Below, piece by piece: positions 52,371-61,868 of a stretch of DNA of 64,000 nt. The notes under the pieces are model-generated. The model saw only the letters and a list, made by a program, of their open reading frames with translations. It was not told the origin of the DNA and ran no database searches. This stretch comes from Mycobacterium deserti (GTDB lineage: Bacteria > Actinomycetota > Actinomycetes > Mycobacteriales > Mycobacteriaceae). Numbering within the stretch: position 1 is the stretch's first letter; each line of letters begins with the position of its first letter. Made by a program: the position numbers and the translations under genes. The DNA is taken from NCBI RefSeq assembly GCF_025345615.1, contig NZ_JAODWD010000003.1, positions 62,001-126,000 on the forward strand, read 5' to 3'.

Positions 52371-53605
52371 GCACTCGAATCATCGACCAGGCGGCAAACG
52401 TGTTCGCCGATCCTTCGGCCTATGCCGACGAGGCGAAGCTACACGCCGCGTTGGCCCATCTGCGCGCCAACGCACCGGTGTCGTGGGTCGACGTACCCGG
52501 CTACCGGCCGTTCTGGGCGATCACCAAGCACGCCGACGTCATGGAGATCGAACGCGCCAACACATTGTTCACCAATTCGCCCCGGCCGGTGCTGGCGACG
52601 ATGGAGGGCGACGATCAGCAGGCCGCCATTGGTGTCAAGACTCTGATCCACATGGACGATCCGGAGCATCGCGCAGTGCGGGCGATCGGGGCCGACTGGT
52701 TCCGCCCGAAGGCCATGCGCGCACTGAAGATTCGCATTGATGAGCTGGCAAGGCGCTACGTCGACCAGATGGTGGCGGCCGGACCCGAATGCGACTTCGT
52801 TCAAGAGGTTGCGGTGAACTACCCCCTCTACGTCATCATGTCGATGCTGGGCATGCCCGAATCGGACTTCCCGCTGATGCTGAAGTACACGCAGGAACTG
52901 TTCGGCAGTGACGATGCCGAAATGCAGCGCAGCGCTTCCCTGGAGGAGTCGATGGCTGTCCTTCTGGAGATGTTCGCCTACTTCAACGACATGACGGCGT
53001 CGCGGCGCGCCACCCCTACCGAAGACCTGGCTTCCGCCATCGCGAACGCCACTATCGACGGCGAGCCGCTGTCCGACATCGATACCGTGTCGTACTACCT
53101 GATCATTGCGACCGCCGGTCACGACACGACCAGTGCAGTGATCTCCGGCGGCCTGCATGCGCTGATCGAGAACCCCGATCAGCGGGAGCGGTTGCGCGCC
53201 AACATGGATCTGATGTCGTTGGCCACCGAGGAGATGATCCGGTGGGTGACACCGGTGAAGGAGTTCATGCGTACGGCACGTGCCGACACCACGATTCGCG
53301 GCGTCCCGATCGCCGAAGGCGAGTCGGTGCTGCTGTCATACGCGTCGTCGAATCGTGACGAAGACGTCTTCGGCGATCCGTTCCGCTTCGACGTCGGTCG
53401 TAGCCCCAACAAGCACAACGCCTTCGGCTACGGCGTGCACTTCTGTCTCGGTGCGGCGCTGGCGCGGATGGAGGTCAACAGCTTCTTCTCAGAGCTCGTG
53501 CCGCGGCTGGAGTCGATCGAGTTGACCGGCGACCCCGAACACATCGCCACCATCTTCGTCGGCGGGCTCAAGCACCTACCGATCCGCTACTCGCTGACGG
53601 GTTAG
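52367..53605 (+). CDS. Cytochrome P450
   Basis: 412-residue P450. AGHDTTSA at 250-257 is the oxygen-activation helix, Glu289-x-x-Arg292 the ExxR pair, and Cys360 in FGYGVHFCLGAALARME the heme ligand; all are canonical. ATG at 52367 overlaps the LLM gene stop (ATGA). The AGHDTT form is shared with CYP125/142-type sterol hydroxylases but also with many others, so no CYP family is assigned. It ends 4 bases into the converging ybdD-like gene. Confidence 0.92.
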   Translation: MSTRIIDQAANVFADPSAYADEAKLHAALAHLRANAPVSWVDVPGYRPFWAITKHADVMEIERANTLFTNSPRPVLATMEGDDQQAAIGVKTLIHMDDPEHRAVRAIGADWFRPKAMRALKIRIDELARRYVDQMVAAGPECDFVQEVAVNYPLYVIMSMLGMPESDFPLMLKYTQELFGSDDAEMQRSASLEESMAVLLEMFAYFNDMTASRRATPTEDLASAIANATIDGEPLSDIDTVSYYLIIATAGHDTTSAVISGGLHALIENPDQRERLRANMDLMSLATEEMIRWVTPVKEFMRTARADTTIRGVPIAEGESVLLSYASSNRDEDVFGDPFRFDVGRSPNKHNAFGYGVHFCLGAALARMEVNSFFSELVPRLESIELTGDPEHIATIFVGGLKHLPIRYSLTG

Positions 53606-53805
53606 CAGCAGCGCGGATTCGGGCCGGACTCCGTCGTGCTGTGGCGCATCCTCCAGTATTCGCGTTCAGAGATCACCGGCTCATCGGGATGGGTGAGCCG
53701 TCGATGCTCGGCGTAACGCCGGTAATGGTTGTCACCCATCAATGTGCCCCAGTACCAACCGATCTGTGCGGCGGTTTGGCGTGCCCTGACGATAAAGCGT
53801 CCCAT
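53602..53805 (-). CDS. YbdD/YjiX-family small protein
   Basis: 67-residue protein. YAEHRRLTHPDEPVISEREYWRMRH matches the conserved half of YbdD/YjiX, the small partner of the CstA and BtsT peptide/pyruvate transporters in enterobacteria. Placed directly downstream of cstA on the same strand, as in those operons. The start at 53805 lies inside the last 67 bases of cstA in another frame, an overlap much longer than usual; no later start keeps the full domain. Confidence 0.8.
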   Translation of the reverse strand: MGRFIVRARQTAAQIGWYWGTLMGDNHYRRYAEHRRLTHPDEPVISEREYWRMRHSTTESGPNPRCC

Positions 53806-56039
53806 TGCTTCTCCACCTCCCGTTCCACCTTGGTCGGGATGAGTCCGGACGGGGCGAAGATCCGCGACGGCAGTTCCTCGTCCTCGGTCGATGGGGGAGC
53901 GGTGCCGCGCAGTGCTCGGATCGCCATGACAACCCCGGCGGCGAACACGATGACCACCAGCACCGCGAACAGAATCGACAGCGAGCCTTGGATGAAGGTG
54001 TTGCGCACGATCTTGTCGACGTCGTCGGGCGTCTTGGCCGTCAGGCAGAGCTTGCCGGCTGCCTGCGCGGACTCACAGAGGCTGTGCTGCGTCCAGTAGC
54101 CGACCTTCGAGTCGGCGGAGAAGATCTTCTGCCACGACGCGGTCAGCGTCACGACCAGGTCCCACATCAGCGGAATCCCCGGTACCCAGGCCCATTTCAG
54201 GTAGCCCTTCTTGATCACGACGACCGTGACGACGGTCAGCGCGATCGCGGCCAGCAACTGATTGGCGATGCCGAACAGCGGGAACAGCGTGTTGATGCCG
54301 CCCAACGGATCGGTGACGCCCATGATCAGGATGGAGCCCCAAGCTGCGACGACGAGTACGCTGCAGATCCACGCGCCCACACGCCAACTCGGGTCCTTCA
54401 GCTTGCGCAGTGGACCGCCGAGATTGCTCAACCCGTCCGACAACATGAAGCGGGCGACCCGCGTGCCCGCGTCGACAGTCGTCAAGATGAACAACGCCTC
54501 GAACATGATCGCGAAGTGGTACCAGAAGGCCTTCAGGGCATCCCCGCCGAAGACGTCGGAGAGCACCTCTGACATTCCGAACGCCAGCGTCGGCGCGCCA
54601 CCGGTACGGGAGACGATCGAGTCTTCACCCACACTCTCCGCCGCGCCGCTGATCTCCTCCGCGGTGATCGGTGGCCCCGACAGCCCCAGGCCGTTGACGT
54701 AGTCCGCGGCGGTCTGCGCCGTGCCTCCCGTCGAACCGGTCGGCGCGTTCATCGCAAAGTACAGATGCTGGTTGAGGATCGCGGCGGTGATGAGCGCCAT
54801 GATCGCGACGAACGACTCGGTGAGCATGCCGCCGTAGCCGATCAGCCGCATCTGGCTTTCCTTCTCCAGCAGCTTCGGCGTGGTGCCCGACGAGATCAGT
54901 GCGTGGAACCCTGACAGCGCGCCGCACGCGATCGTGATGAACAGGAACGGGAACAGCGAACCGGCGAACACGGGTCCGGTGCCGCTGGCGGCGAAGTTCG
55001 AAATCGCGGGCGCCTCCATGATGGGTCGGGCGAGCAGGATTCCGAGCGCGAGCAACGCGATGGTGCCGACCTTCATGAACGTCGACAAATAGTCTCGCGG
55101 CGCCAGCAGCAACCAGACCGGCAGCACGGAAGCGGCCAGCCCGTAGATGATTATGCACCAGGACAGGGTCACCTTCGACAGCGTGAACCAGTTGGTGCCC
55201 CAATCGGTTTCGGCGACCCAGCCGCCCGCGGCGACCGCGAACAGCAGTAGTACGACGCCGATGAGCGAAACCTCGGAGACGCGCCCCGGCCGCAGGAACT
55301 GCAGGTAAAGCCCCATGAAGATGGCGATCGGGATGGTCATCGCGATCGAGAACACACCCCAGGGGCTCTCGGCCAGGGCGCCCACCACCACCAGCGCGAG
55401 CACCGCCAGCAGGATGACCATGATGGCGAGGACGCCGACGATCGCGGCGGCACCGCCGACCGCGCCGAGTTCGTCGCGCGCCATCTGGCCCAGCGAACGG
55501 CCGCGCCGCCGCGTCGAGATCGACAGCACCAAGAAGTCCTGAACGCAGCCGGCGAACACCGCGCCGATGATGATCCAGATGGTGCCGGGCAAAAAGCCCA
55601 TTTGCATGGCCAGCACCGGGCCGACGAGCGGGCCCGCGCCGGCGATCGCCGCGAAGTGGTGCCCGAACAACACCCGCCGGTCCGTCGGCATGTAGTCCGT
55701 GCCGTTCTCGAAAATCTCCGCGGGCGTGGCGTTGTCGTCGCGCGGTTTGACGATGTTCATCTCGATAAGCCGCGCGTAGAACCGGAAGCCGATCACGTAT
55801 GTGCAAATGGCGGCGATGACGAACCACACTGCGTTGACGGTCTCACCGCGGAAGAACGCGATGACGGCCCAGGCAGTCGCCCCCAGCAGCGCGATGATCG
55901 CGAAGACGATCTTGTGTCTGGTGGTGATCGGGGAGCGGTCGATGACCGCTACCGGCGGCAAGTCCTTGTCGGTGCGTATGTACGTGACGTCGCCGTTGAC
56001 TTCCTCGATCCGGTCGGACGCGGCGGTAGGAGTGGCCAT
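53739..56039 (-). CDS. cstA: Carbon starvation protein CstA (membrane transporter)
   Basis: 766-residue multi-spanning membrane protein of the CstA family, transporters for pyruvate and peptides used during carbon shortage. Long hydrophobic segments run through most of its length; FGHHFAAIAGAGPLVGPVLAMQMGFLPG and FHALISSGTTPKLLEKE are family-typical. ATG at 56039 (MATPTAASDRIEE) fits homology. It lies downstream of ligB, the same neighbour it has in M. tuberculosis (Rv3062-Rv3063 by recall). Confidence 0.92.
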   Translation of the reverse strand: MATPTAASDRIEEVNGDVTYIRTDKDLPPVAVIDRSPITTRHKIVFAIIALLGATAWAVIAFFRGETVNAVWFVIAAICTYVIGFRFYARLIEMNIVKPRDDNATPAEIFENGTDYMPTDRRVLFGHHFAAIAGAGPLVGPVLAMQMGFLPGTIWIIIGAVFAGCVQDFLVLSISTRRRGRSLGQMARDELGAVGGAAAIVGVLAIMVILLAVLALVVVGALAESPWGVFSIAMTIPIAIFMGLYLQFLRPGRVSEVSLIGVVLLLFAVAAGGWVAETDWGTNWFTLSKVTLSWCIIIYGLAASVLPVWLLLAPRDYLSTFMKVGTIALLALGILLARPIMEAPAISNFAASGTGPVFAGSLFPFLFITIACGALSGFHALISSGTTPKLLEKESQMRLIGYGGMLTESFVAIMALITAAILNQHLYFAMNAPTGSTGGTAQTAADYVNGLGLSGPPITAEEISGAAESVGEDSIVSRTGGAPTLAFGMSEVLSDVFGGDALKAFWYHFAIMFEALFILTTVDAGTRVARFMLSDGLSNLGGPLRKLKDPSWRVGAWICSVLVVAAWGSILIMGVTDPLGGINTLFPLFGIANQLLAAIALTVVTVVVIKKGYLKWAWVPGIPLMWDLVVTLTASWQKIFSADSKVGYWTQHSLCESAQAAGKLCLTAKTPDDVDKIVRNTFIQGSLSILFAVLVVIVFAAGVVMAIRALRGTAPPSTEDEELPSRIFAPSGLIPTKVEREVEKQWDALSSGHAKPPHRSVGTGAH

Positions 56040-56088
56040 GCTCAGATCCTTCCATCGGCCACTTGGGCCACGTGCCGAAACGGCGGCT

Positions 56089-57657
56089 TTAGCCGCCGCG
56101 CTCGTAGATTGCGCGGACCGTATCGATGGTGTCCGCTTCGGCCGGGCTCTTGTCGTCGCGGTAGCGCACGACTCGGGCGAATCGCAGAGCCATCCCGCCC
56201 GGATAGCGCGACGAAGTTTGCACGCCGTCGATCGCGATCTCCACGACCTGCTCGGGCCGGACCTTGATGGCGTAGCCATCGGTGGGGCCGCTGCCCGATG
56301 TCGCCGCCGGTGGTTCGTCGGCGAGCTCCATGAATCGCGCTGTCTGCCATTCGAGCATCGCGTCCGTCATGCCCTTGAACGTCTTGCCGAGCATGACGAA
56401 GCCGCCCGTCTGCGGATCGCGGGCGCCGAGATGGATATTCGACAGCTTGCCGGTGCGCCGGCCCGAGCCCCACTCGACGCCGAGCACCACGAGGTCCAAC
56501 GTATGGACGGGCTTGACCTTCAGCCAGCCCGCGCCGCGGCGGCCGGCTTCGTACGTCGCGCTCAGCGACTTCGCCATCACGCCCTCGTGACCGGCGTCGA
56601 GCGTGGCGTCCAGGAAGCGTTGTGCCGCTTCGGCATCGTCGGTGATGAGCCGGTCGACGCGGTGAACCTTCGGCACGATGGCGTCGAGCGCCGCGAGCCG
56701 CTCGGCAGTGGGCTGGTCGAGCAGGTCGGTGCCGTCAAGATGGAGAAGGTCGAACACGAACACCGACAGCGGATGCGAGGCCCTGGCCGCGGGGATGTCG
56801 ACGGAGCGGCCGAACCGCGATCCGGTGACCTGGAATCGGTGCGGTCTGCCGTCGGGGCGCAGCGCGATGGCCTCGGCGTCGGCGATCAGTTCGGTGACGG
56901 GTAACGCCAACGTTGCCTCGACCACCTCGGGCAGCCGTCCGGTGACGTCGTCGAGGCTGCGCGTGTACACCGATACGGTGTCGCCCGCACGGTGAATCTG
57001 TACCCGCGCACCATCGAGCTTGGCTTCGAACGCTGCTGTGCCACTGAGTCGTTCGAGCGCCTCGGCGACACCGGTTGCGGTCTGAGCGAGCATGGGCCCG
57101 ACGGGCCGGCCGACGGTCAGGGTGAACTCTTCGAGCGCAGCCTGCCCGCCGGTCAACGCCGCGGCCGCGACGGCGGGCAGTGCGCCGCCGAGCATGGCCG
57201 CGCGTCGTACGACGGTGGCGGGCACCCCTGCGGCCTTGGCGACCGCGTCGGCCATCACGCCGACGAGCGCGCCCTGCCGCAGCTCACCGCCGAGCAGCCG
57301 ACGCAAGAAGGTCTGCTCGGATTCGGTGGCCGCGGCGAAGAGCGCCGCGACGAGTTCGGCCCGTCGCGCCTGCGACCCCTTGCCCGCGACGGCGCCGATC
57401 TCGCTGAAGCGGGCGTCGACCTCCAGGACGGTCAGCGACGGTTCGGCGGCGGGGCCGGGCAGCGACCGCAACGCCGCCCAGCCGACACCGATCTGGCGCT
57501 GCGGGAGCTCACCGGAAAGCCACGACACGACAACCGCCGCCAACGTCGGGTTGTCACCCGCGCGGCGCAGCAGATCAGCGATTCTGGCGATCTTGGCCAG
57601 CCGCGCGGACGTCGCACCGACGTCAGCCGATGCCGTAGCAACGTCGATGAGCTGCAC
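56089..57657 (-). CDS. ligB: ATP-dependent DNA ligase LigB
   Basis: 522-residue ATP-dependent DNA ligase. The adenylated Lys213 is in [12 protein letters not shown] (KxDG motif); GEGVMAKSL and WLKVKP hold later nucleotidyl-transferase motifs, and the C-terminal OB fold follows. N-terminal [16 protein letters not shown] is characteristic of the mycobacterial LigB group. GTG start at 57657. Role in repair rather than replication, the NAD-dependent LigA being essential. Next to cstA as in other mycobacteria. Confidence 0.93.
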   Translation of the reverse strand: MQLIDVATASADVGATSARLAKIARIADLLRRAGDNPTLAAVVVSWLSGELPQRQIGVGWAALRSLPGPAAEPSLTVLEVDARFSEIGAVAGKGSQARRAELVAALFAAATESEQTFLRRLLGGELRQGALVGVMADAVAKAAGVPATVVRRAAMLGGALPAVAAAALTGGQAALEEFTLTVGRPVGPMLAQTATGVAEALERLSGTAAFEAKLDGARVQIHRAGDTVSVYTRSLDDVTGRLPEVVEATLALPVTELIADAEAIALRPDGRPHRFQVTGSRFGRSVDIPAARASHPLSVFVFDLLHLDGTDLLDQPTAERLAALDAIVPKVHRVDRLITDDAEAAQRFLDATLDAGHEGVMAKSLSATYEAGRRGAGWLKVKPVHTLDLVVLGVEWGSGRRTGKLSNIHLGARDPQTGGFVMLGKTFKGMTDAMLEWQTARFMELADEPPAATSGSGPTDGYAIKVRPEQVVEIAIDGVQTSSRYPGGMALRFARVVRYRDDKSPAEADTIDTVRAIYERGG

Positions 57658-57678
57658 CGCCTCAGCCTTGCATGCCGG

Positions 57679-58047
57679 TCAGACATCTCCGAGGAGGTCG
57701 GTGAGCACGGTCGCCTCTGCCCGCAGCGCGGCGGCGCGTTCGGGGTGCCCGGCTGCGGTGAACTGTTCGGCGGCGCTGAGCCGCTCGTCGACCTCGGTTC
57801 GCAGCAGGGTTCGAATCTGCTCGTCGGAGAGTTCGCGACGGGCCACTTCGGCGGCGCCCAGACCGACGACGCCGCCCGCGATGGCCTCGCTCGACGGTGC
57901 GTCGACGCCGACGCCGTCGGGCGTTTCGGCGTTGTCGATGGCGCTCAGCGCCGACCGCAACGCCGCGACTCGAGTGGTGTCGCGGTCCTTGCGCGCGGTC
58001 AGCAGCGCGCCGCGCAGTGTCGTTCGCCAGTTCTGTGCAGCAGTCAC
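57679..58047 (-). CDS. GatB/YqeY-domain protein
   Basis: 122-residue protein resembling the YqeY/GatB tail domain: LRGALLTARKDRDTTRVAALRSALSAIDNAE and the Ala-Glu-rich helices ending EATVLTDLLGDV. The domain helps tRNA recognition in Asp/Glu-tRNA amidotransferase; stand-alone versions have no firm function. GTG at 58047. Sits between ligB and the sulfite-oxidase-like gene on the same strand. Confidence 0.8.
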   Translation of the reverse strand: MTAAQNWRTTLRGALLTARKDRDTTRVAALRSALSAIDNAETPDGVGVDAPSSEAIAGGVVGLGAAEVARRELSDEQIRTLLRTEVDERLSAAEQFTAAGHPERAAALRAEATVLTDLLGDV

Positions 58048-58100
58048 GGCACGCCAACCTAGGCGCGAACGTGCGCGTTTTCCGACGCGTCGGCGTCACG

Positions 58101-59639
58101 TCAGGTCACCGAGAATGACACGCTGTGCCAGCCGGTGGCGCCGTCGGGGACGGGGTCGGCCAACTCCGAGGTCTGCACCGCGCCGGTGTTGTCGGTGGCC
58201 CGAACGGTGATCGTGTGCGGCCCTGTGCTTGCGGCCCGCCACGGGAAGCTCCACAGCCGCCAGGTGTCGTTGGAGTAGCTCGCGCCGAGGTCGGCGCGCT
58301 GCCAGTCGCCCTGCGAGTCCGGGCTGTCGATGCGCACCTCGACCGAGCGCACGCCGCGGTTCTGCGCCCACGCCACACCGCCGAACGTCACCTGGCCAGA
58401 CGTCACATCCTGACCGCTGCGCGGTACGTCGACGCGGGACTGGGTCTTGATGGGTCCACGCGGCGACCAGCCCAGCCGAGTCCAGTACGCCTCGGCGCGA
58501 TCAAAGCGAGTCACTTCGAGGTCGACGACCCACTTGGTGGCCGACACGTAGCCGTACAGCCCGGGCACCACGAGCCGGGCGGGATAGCCGTGCTCGGTGG
58601 GCAGCGGCTGGCCGTTCATGCCGACCGCGAGCAGGGAATCGCGGTCATCGGACAGTGCGTCGACCGGCGTGCCCGCGGTGAATCCGTCGATCGACTTCGA
58701 CAGCACCATGTCGGCATCGGCCTGGATTCCCGCCTCGGCCAGCAGATCCCGTACCCGGTAGCCGGTCCAGGTGGCGTTACCGATGAGGTCACCGCCGACG
58801 GGATTGGATACGCAGGCCAGCGTCACGACCTTCTCGACGACGTCGAACCGCTCGAGATCTGCGAAGCGGTAGGTGATCTCGCGGTCGACCATGCCGTGAA
58901 TCCGCAGTTGCCACTGCTCGCGACTCAGTTGCGGCACCGACAAAGCGGTGTCGATGCGATAGAAGTCGGCGTTGCTCGTCACGAACGACGGCAGCGCAAC
59001 GCCTTGAGGTTGCACCGTTGCAGGCACCGGTGGCGCGGCGACGTCGGCCCTCGGCAGCGCGAACGCGCTCCGGTCGCCCGACACCGAGGACCGCGCCCGC
59101 GACAGCACACCGCCGCCTACTCCGAGGATCGCGCCGCCGGCGAGGAATCCCAGCGTCACCAACGACAGCCGTCTACCGCGGTCGGGGCCGTCGTCTGACA
59201 CCGGCGTGGCGTCGGTCCACCGTCCCGATGTGAGCAAGCGGAGCACCGCGACGCCGCAAACGGTCCCTACCACCACCGGCACGATGTCGAGCACGTTCGC
59301 ACCGGACCGGGACAGCACGGCGGCGCATCCCGCGACTCCGGCGACGACAATCGCGATGCTGCCGATCGGAAAGCGCCGAGTCTCGAAGGCCGCGGTGGCT
59401 GCGGCGACGAGGGCGATCACCACCAGCACGAGAATCGACAACACCAGCTTGTCGGCCATCGCGAAGGTCTGAATCGCCCACTCTTTGACCGGGCCGGGCG
59501 TCAGATCGATAACCGCCGATCCGGCCGCAGTGCGGGCATCGGAGCGAGGTCCGACGAAGACAGCGAGCAGTTGCGTGACCCCGACGGCGACGGCCGCAGC
59601 CGCGACGCCACCCATCGCTCTCGTGCCACGCGCGATCAT
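58101..59639 (-). CDS. Membrane-anchored molybdopterin oxidoreductase (sulfite oxidase family)
   Basis: 512-residue protein. Residues 1-190 hold four or five hydrophobic segments (for example VLSILVLVVIALVAAATAAF), then a sulfite-oxidase-type Mo domain with the Mo-ligand Cys in TLACVSNPVGGDLIG, and a C-terminal dimerisation domain (VAWAQNRGVRSVEVRIDSP). The catalytic domain probably faces outside. Substrate may be sulfite or another sulfur or nitrogen compound; the fused membrane part points to a quinone or external electron route. ATG at 59639. Confidence 0.88.
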   Translation of the reverse strand: MIARGTRAMGGVAAAAVAVGVTQLLAVFVGPRSDARTAAGSAVIDLTPGPVKEWAIQTFAMADKLVLSILVLVVIALVAAATAAFETRRFPIGSIAIVVAGVAGCAAVLSRSGANVLDIVPVVVGTVCGVAVLRLLTSGRWTDATPVSDDGPDRGRRLSLVTLGFLAGGAILGVGGGVLSRARSSVSGDRSAFALPRADVAAPPVPATVQPQGVALPSFVTSNADFYRIDTALSVPQLSREQWQLRIHGMVDREITYRFADLERFDVVEKVVTLACVSNPVGGDLIGNATWTGYRVRDLLAEAGIQADADMVLSKSIDGFTAGTPVDALSDDRDSLLAVGMNGQPLPTEHGYPARLVVPGLYGYVSATKWVVDLEVTRFDRAEAYWTRLGWSPRGPIKTQSRVDVPRSGQDVTSGQVTFGGVAWAQNRGVRSVEVRIDSPDSQGDWQRADLGASYSNDTWRLWSFPWRAASTGPHTITVRATDNTGAVQTSELADPVPDGATGWHSVSFSVT

Positions 59640-59737
59640 GCCGCCAAAGTACTCACGTACCGACCCGAAAGCCTTACCGAACGATGACGTCAGCTAAGTT
59701 GCTTTACGATTCGACCACTTTTTGGAAAGGCAGCTGA

Positions 59738-60505
59738 ATGGAGATCGACGGCAAGAAGGCCATCATCGTCGGCGGCGCATCGGGCTTCGGGAAGGCGACG
59801 GCCGAACTGTTGGCCACGCGCGGCGCGAGCGTGACGATCCTGGACCGCCCGCAGTCGAAGGGCAAGGATGTGGCCGACGCGGTCGGCGGTTCCTTCCTCG
59901 AGGTGGACGTCACCGACTTCGACGGCACCGAGAAGGTGCTGCAGCAGGCGATCGACGGCCTGGGCGGACTGCACATCATCGTGACGACCGCGGGCGGCGG
60001 CGTCGCCGAGCGCACAGTCAAGAAGGACGGCCCACACAGCCTGGAGTCGTTCCGCAAGTGCATCGATCTCAATCTCATTGCCACCTTCAACATCAGCAGG
60101 CTGGCCGGTTGGCAGATGAGCAAGCAGGACCTCGTCGATGACGAGCAGGAAGAGCGTGGCGTCATCATCAACACGGCGTCCATCGCCGCGTTCGAGGGCC
60201 AAATCGGGCAGGTCGCCTACACCGCGTCCAAGGCCGCGATCGCAGGAATGTGCCTGACGATGGCACGCGATATGGGCAGCCTCGGCATCCGCGCGCTGGC
60301 GATCGCGCCGAGCCTGTTCGCCACCGGCCTGACCGAAGGTATTCCTGACGAATTCGCTGCGGCGCTGACCAAGGATGCGGCGTTCCCGAAGCGGCTGGGC
60401 AAGCCGGAGGAGTACGCCAAGCTGGTCGCTGCGATCGTCGAGAACCCGATGCTCAACGGTCAGTGCCTGCGGCTAGACGCCGGCCAGCGCTTCGCCCCCA
60501 AGTAG
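59738..60505 (+). CDS. SDR-family oxidoreductase (type II 3-hydroxyacyl-CoA dehydrogenase-like)
   Basis: 255-residue SDR. VGGASGFGKA is the cofactor loop, TTAGGG stands in the NNAG position, Ser is in NTASIAAF and YTASKAAI is the catalytic Tyr-Lys. LDAGQRFAPK is the C-terminal tail. The long loop after the fourth helix resembles 3-hydroxyacyl-CoA dehydrogenase type II (HSD10-like). ATG at 59738 after GGAAAGG. Monocistronic, followed by palindromic element C. Confidence 0.86.
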   Translation: MEIDGKKAIIVGGASGFGKATAELLATRGASVTILDRPQSKGKDVADAVGGSFLEVDVTDFDGTEKVLQQAIDGLGGLHIIVTTAGGGVAERTVKKDGPHSLESFRKCIDLNLIATFNISRLAGWQMSKQDLVDDEQEERGVIINTASIAAFEGQIGQVAYTASKAAIAGMCLTMARDMGSLGIRALAIAPSLFATGLTEGIPDEFAAALTKDAAFPKRLGKPEEYAKLVAAIVENPMLNGQCLRLDAGQRFAPK

Positions 60506-60507
60506 TC

Positions 60508-60560
60508 GCGATTCAGGCGCGCCAACGATCGCCAAGCGACCGTTGGCGCGCCGAGGTCGC
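60508..60560. terminator. Palindromic element, family copy C
   Basis: GGCGCGCCAACG and CGTTGGCGCGCC pair perfectly (inner 12 bases of arms at 60508-60527 and 60541-60560); the outer 8 bases pair only partly. It lies between the convergent SDR (ends 60505) and HxlR-type regulator (ends 60565). Same genome context and same GGCGCGC core as copies A and B, with a different loop (ATCGCCAAGCGAC). Confidence 0.65.
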
Positions 60561-60564
60561 AAGT

Positions 60565-61239
60565 TCACGCCGGCCGCGGCACCGCCGCGAGGCTTGATTG
60601 ACCGATCCAGGTGGGCAATGCGTGACGTACGTCGCGAGAGGCGTCGATGGCGACCGACCCGTCCAACACTGCCCGCTGCCAGGACTGGTCTCCTCGCCAG
60701 ATTTGGCTCAGCGTTCGCAAGCTGGTCGAAACCGTCGCAGCCACTTCGTATCCGGGATCGAAGTCGCAAACCTGTGCGTCACCGTCGGCGACCATCAGCC
60801 ACCACGACGACGCCTTCGGCGGCGCACCCGACAACCGGAACGCCACGACGGTGCGCGCCCGTGGCCACTGCTCGAGCGGAATCGTGCGGCGGATATCCCA
60901 CATCAACACGCTGGGGTCGAGATCTTTCTCGACGAGATCGCTCATCCAGCGAACACTCCACGTTCCGAGCGCTTCGACCACGCTGACAAGTTCCCGCCCG
61001 CAGTCGGTCAACGTGTAGATGGTGCGGCCGTCGACTTTGGATCGCTCGACCACCCCGGCGCGGGTCAAGGTTTGCAGCCGTTTGGACAGCAGCGTCGGCG
61101 ACATCTTCGGGACGCCGCGGCGTAGGTCGTTGAAGTGCGTGCTTCCCGCCAGCAACTCGCGGACCACCAGCACGGTCCACCGCTCATCAAGCAATTCCAT
61201 GGCCTTGGCCACTGGACAAAACTGACCGTATCCAGACAT
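60565..61239 (-). CDS. HxlR-family transcriptional regulator with C-terminal SCP2-like domain
   Basis: 224-residue protein. N-terminal winged helix with the Cys-x3 start FCPVAKAMELLDERWTVLVVRELLAG, and MSPTLLSKRLQTLTRAGVVER as recognition helix. The second half (WWLMVADGDAQVCDFDPGYEV onward) looks like an SCP2-type lipid pocket and may bind a hydrophobic ligand. ATG at 61239 lies 8 bases after GGGGAGG; the frame continues upstream without such a site. It faces the secreted-protein gene at 61409. Confidence 0.85.
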   Translation of the reverse strand: MSGYGQFCPVAKAMELLDERWTVLVVRELLAGSTHFNDLRRGVPKMSPTLLSKRLQTLTRAGVVERSKVDGRTIYTLTDCGRELVSVVEALGTWSVRWMSDLVEKDLDPSVLMWDIRRTIPLEQWPRARTVVAFRLSGAPPKASSWWLMVADGDAQVCDFDPGYEVAATVSTSLRTLSQIWRGDQSWQRAVLDGSVAIDASRDVRHALPTWIGQSSLAAVPRPA

Positions 61240-61408
61240 CTGCACCCGCCTCCCCAAGGCCAGCAAACAGTATGGCCAGTACACCCCATGATCATGAAGC
61301 TGACTAGTACAGATTCAGGATCGGTATCGCTACAGATCCGTGACTAGAGCGCCGATGTCCACTCAGCCGAGCATTGCCCTCAAGCAAAAGCTCACGAAGG
61401 AGATGGAC

Positions 61409-61789
61409 ATGACCACCAGAACACCGACGGTCATCCGCTTGGCCCGCTACCTCGCAGGCCCCGCGCTTGCACTGGGCCTGGCGATCGGATCAGCCGCCGC
61501 CGCCGACGCCGTATGGGACATCGGCGGTTACGACCGTTGCATGTCCCAGGAGCCCCGTAATGGAACCAGTGAGGAGACATTGGAGTGGTGGCGGCTGTGC
61601 TGCGTCAACTCCGGTGGTGTCTGGAAGCCCGGGCCAGGAAGCGCCGGGTGTTACGCGCCGGGAGTCGATTCGCAGGGCCGCAACCCGCTGACTGGGGCGC
61701 CGACTCACGTCATGCAACCGTCGCCGCTACCGGGCCCGCCCGGAGACATCGGGCAGGCACCGGGAGGGGTCGTGACCTCGTCGCCGTAA
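61409..61789 (+). CDS. Small secreted cysteine-containing protein
   Basis: 126-residue protein with a Sec-type signal peptide (hydrophobic core LAGPALALGLAIGSAAAADA, cleavage probably after AAA). The mature part has Cys in DRCMS, LCCVN and GCYAP, which could form two disulfides, and a Pro/Gly-rich tail. AAGGAG at 61397-61402 sits directly against the ATG at 61403 and six bases from the ATG at 61409, so 61409 is preferred. No recognised domain. Neighbour of a second, broken secreted-protein gene. Confidence 0.75.
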   Translation: MTTRTPTVIRLARYLAGPALALGLAIGSAAAADAVWDIGGYDRCMSQEPRNGTSEETLEWWRLCCVNSGGVWKPGPGSAGCYAPGVDSQGRNPLTGAPTHVMQPSPLPGPPGDIGQAPGGVVTSSP

Positions 61790-61868
61790 CGGAGCAGCAC
61801 GGCCACGACTGAAGAACCTGCCCCCAGCACCTCACGACCACTAAACGATCACGAAGGAGCCAAACATC

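Noticed and set aside
61260..61340. AGTATGGCCAGTAC and GACTAG...ACTAG sequences before the secreted-protein gene
   Set aside because: I looked for a regulon palindrome or HxlR operator here; the repeats are short, imperfect and of the wrong spacing.
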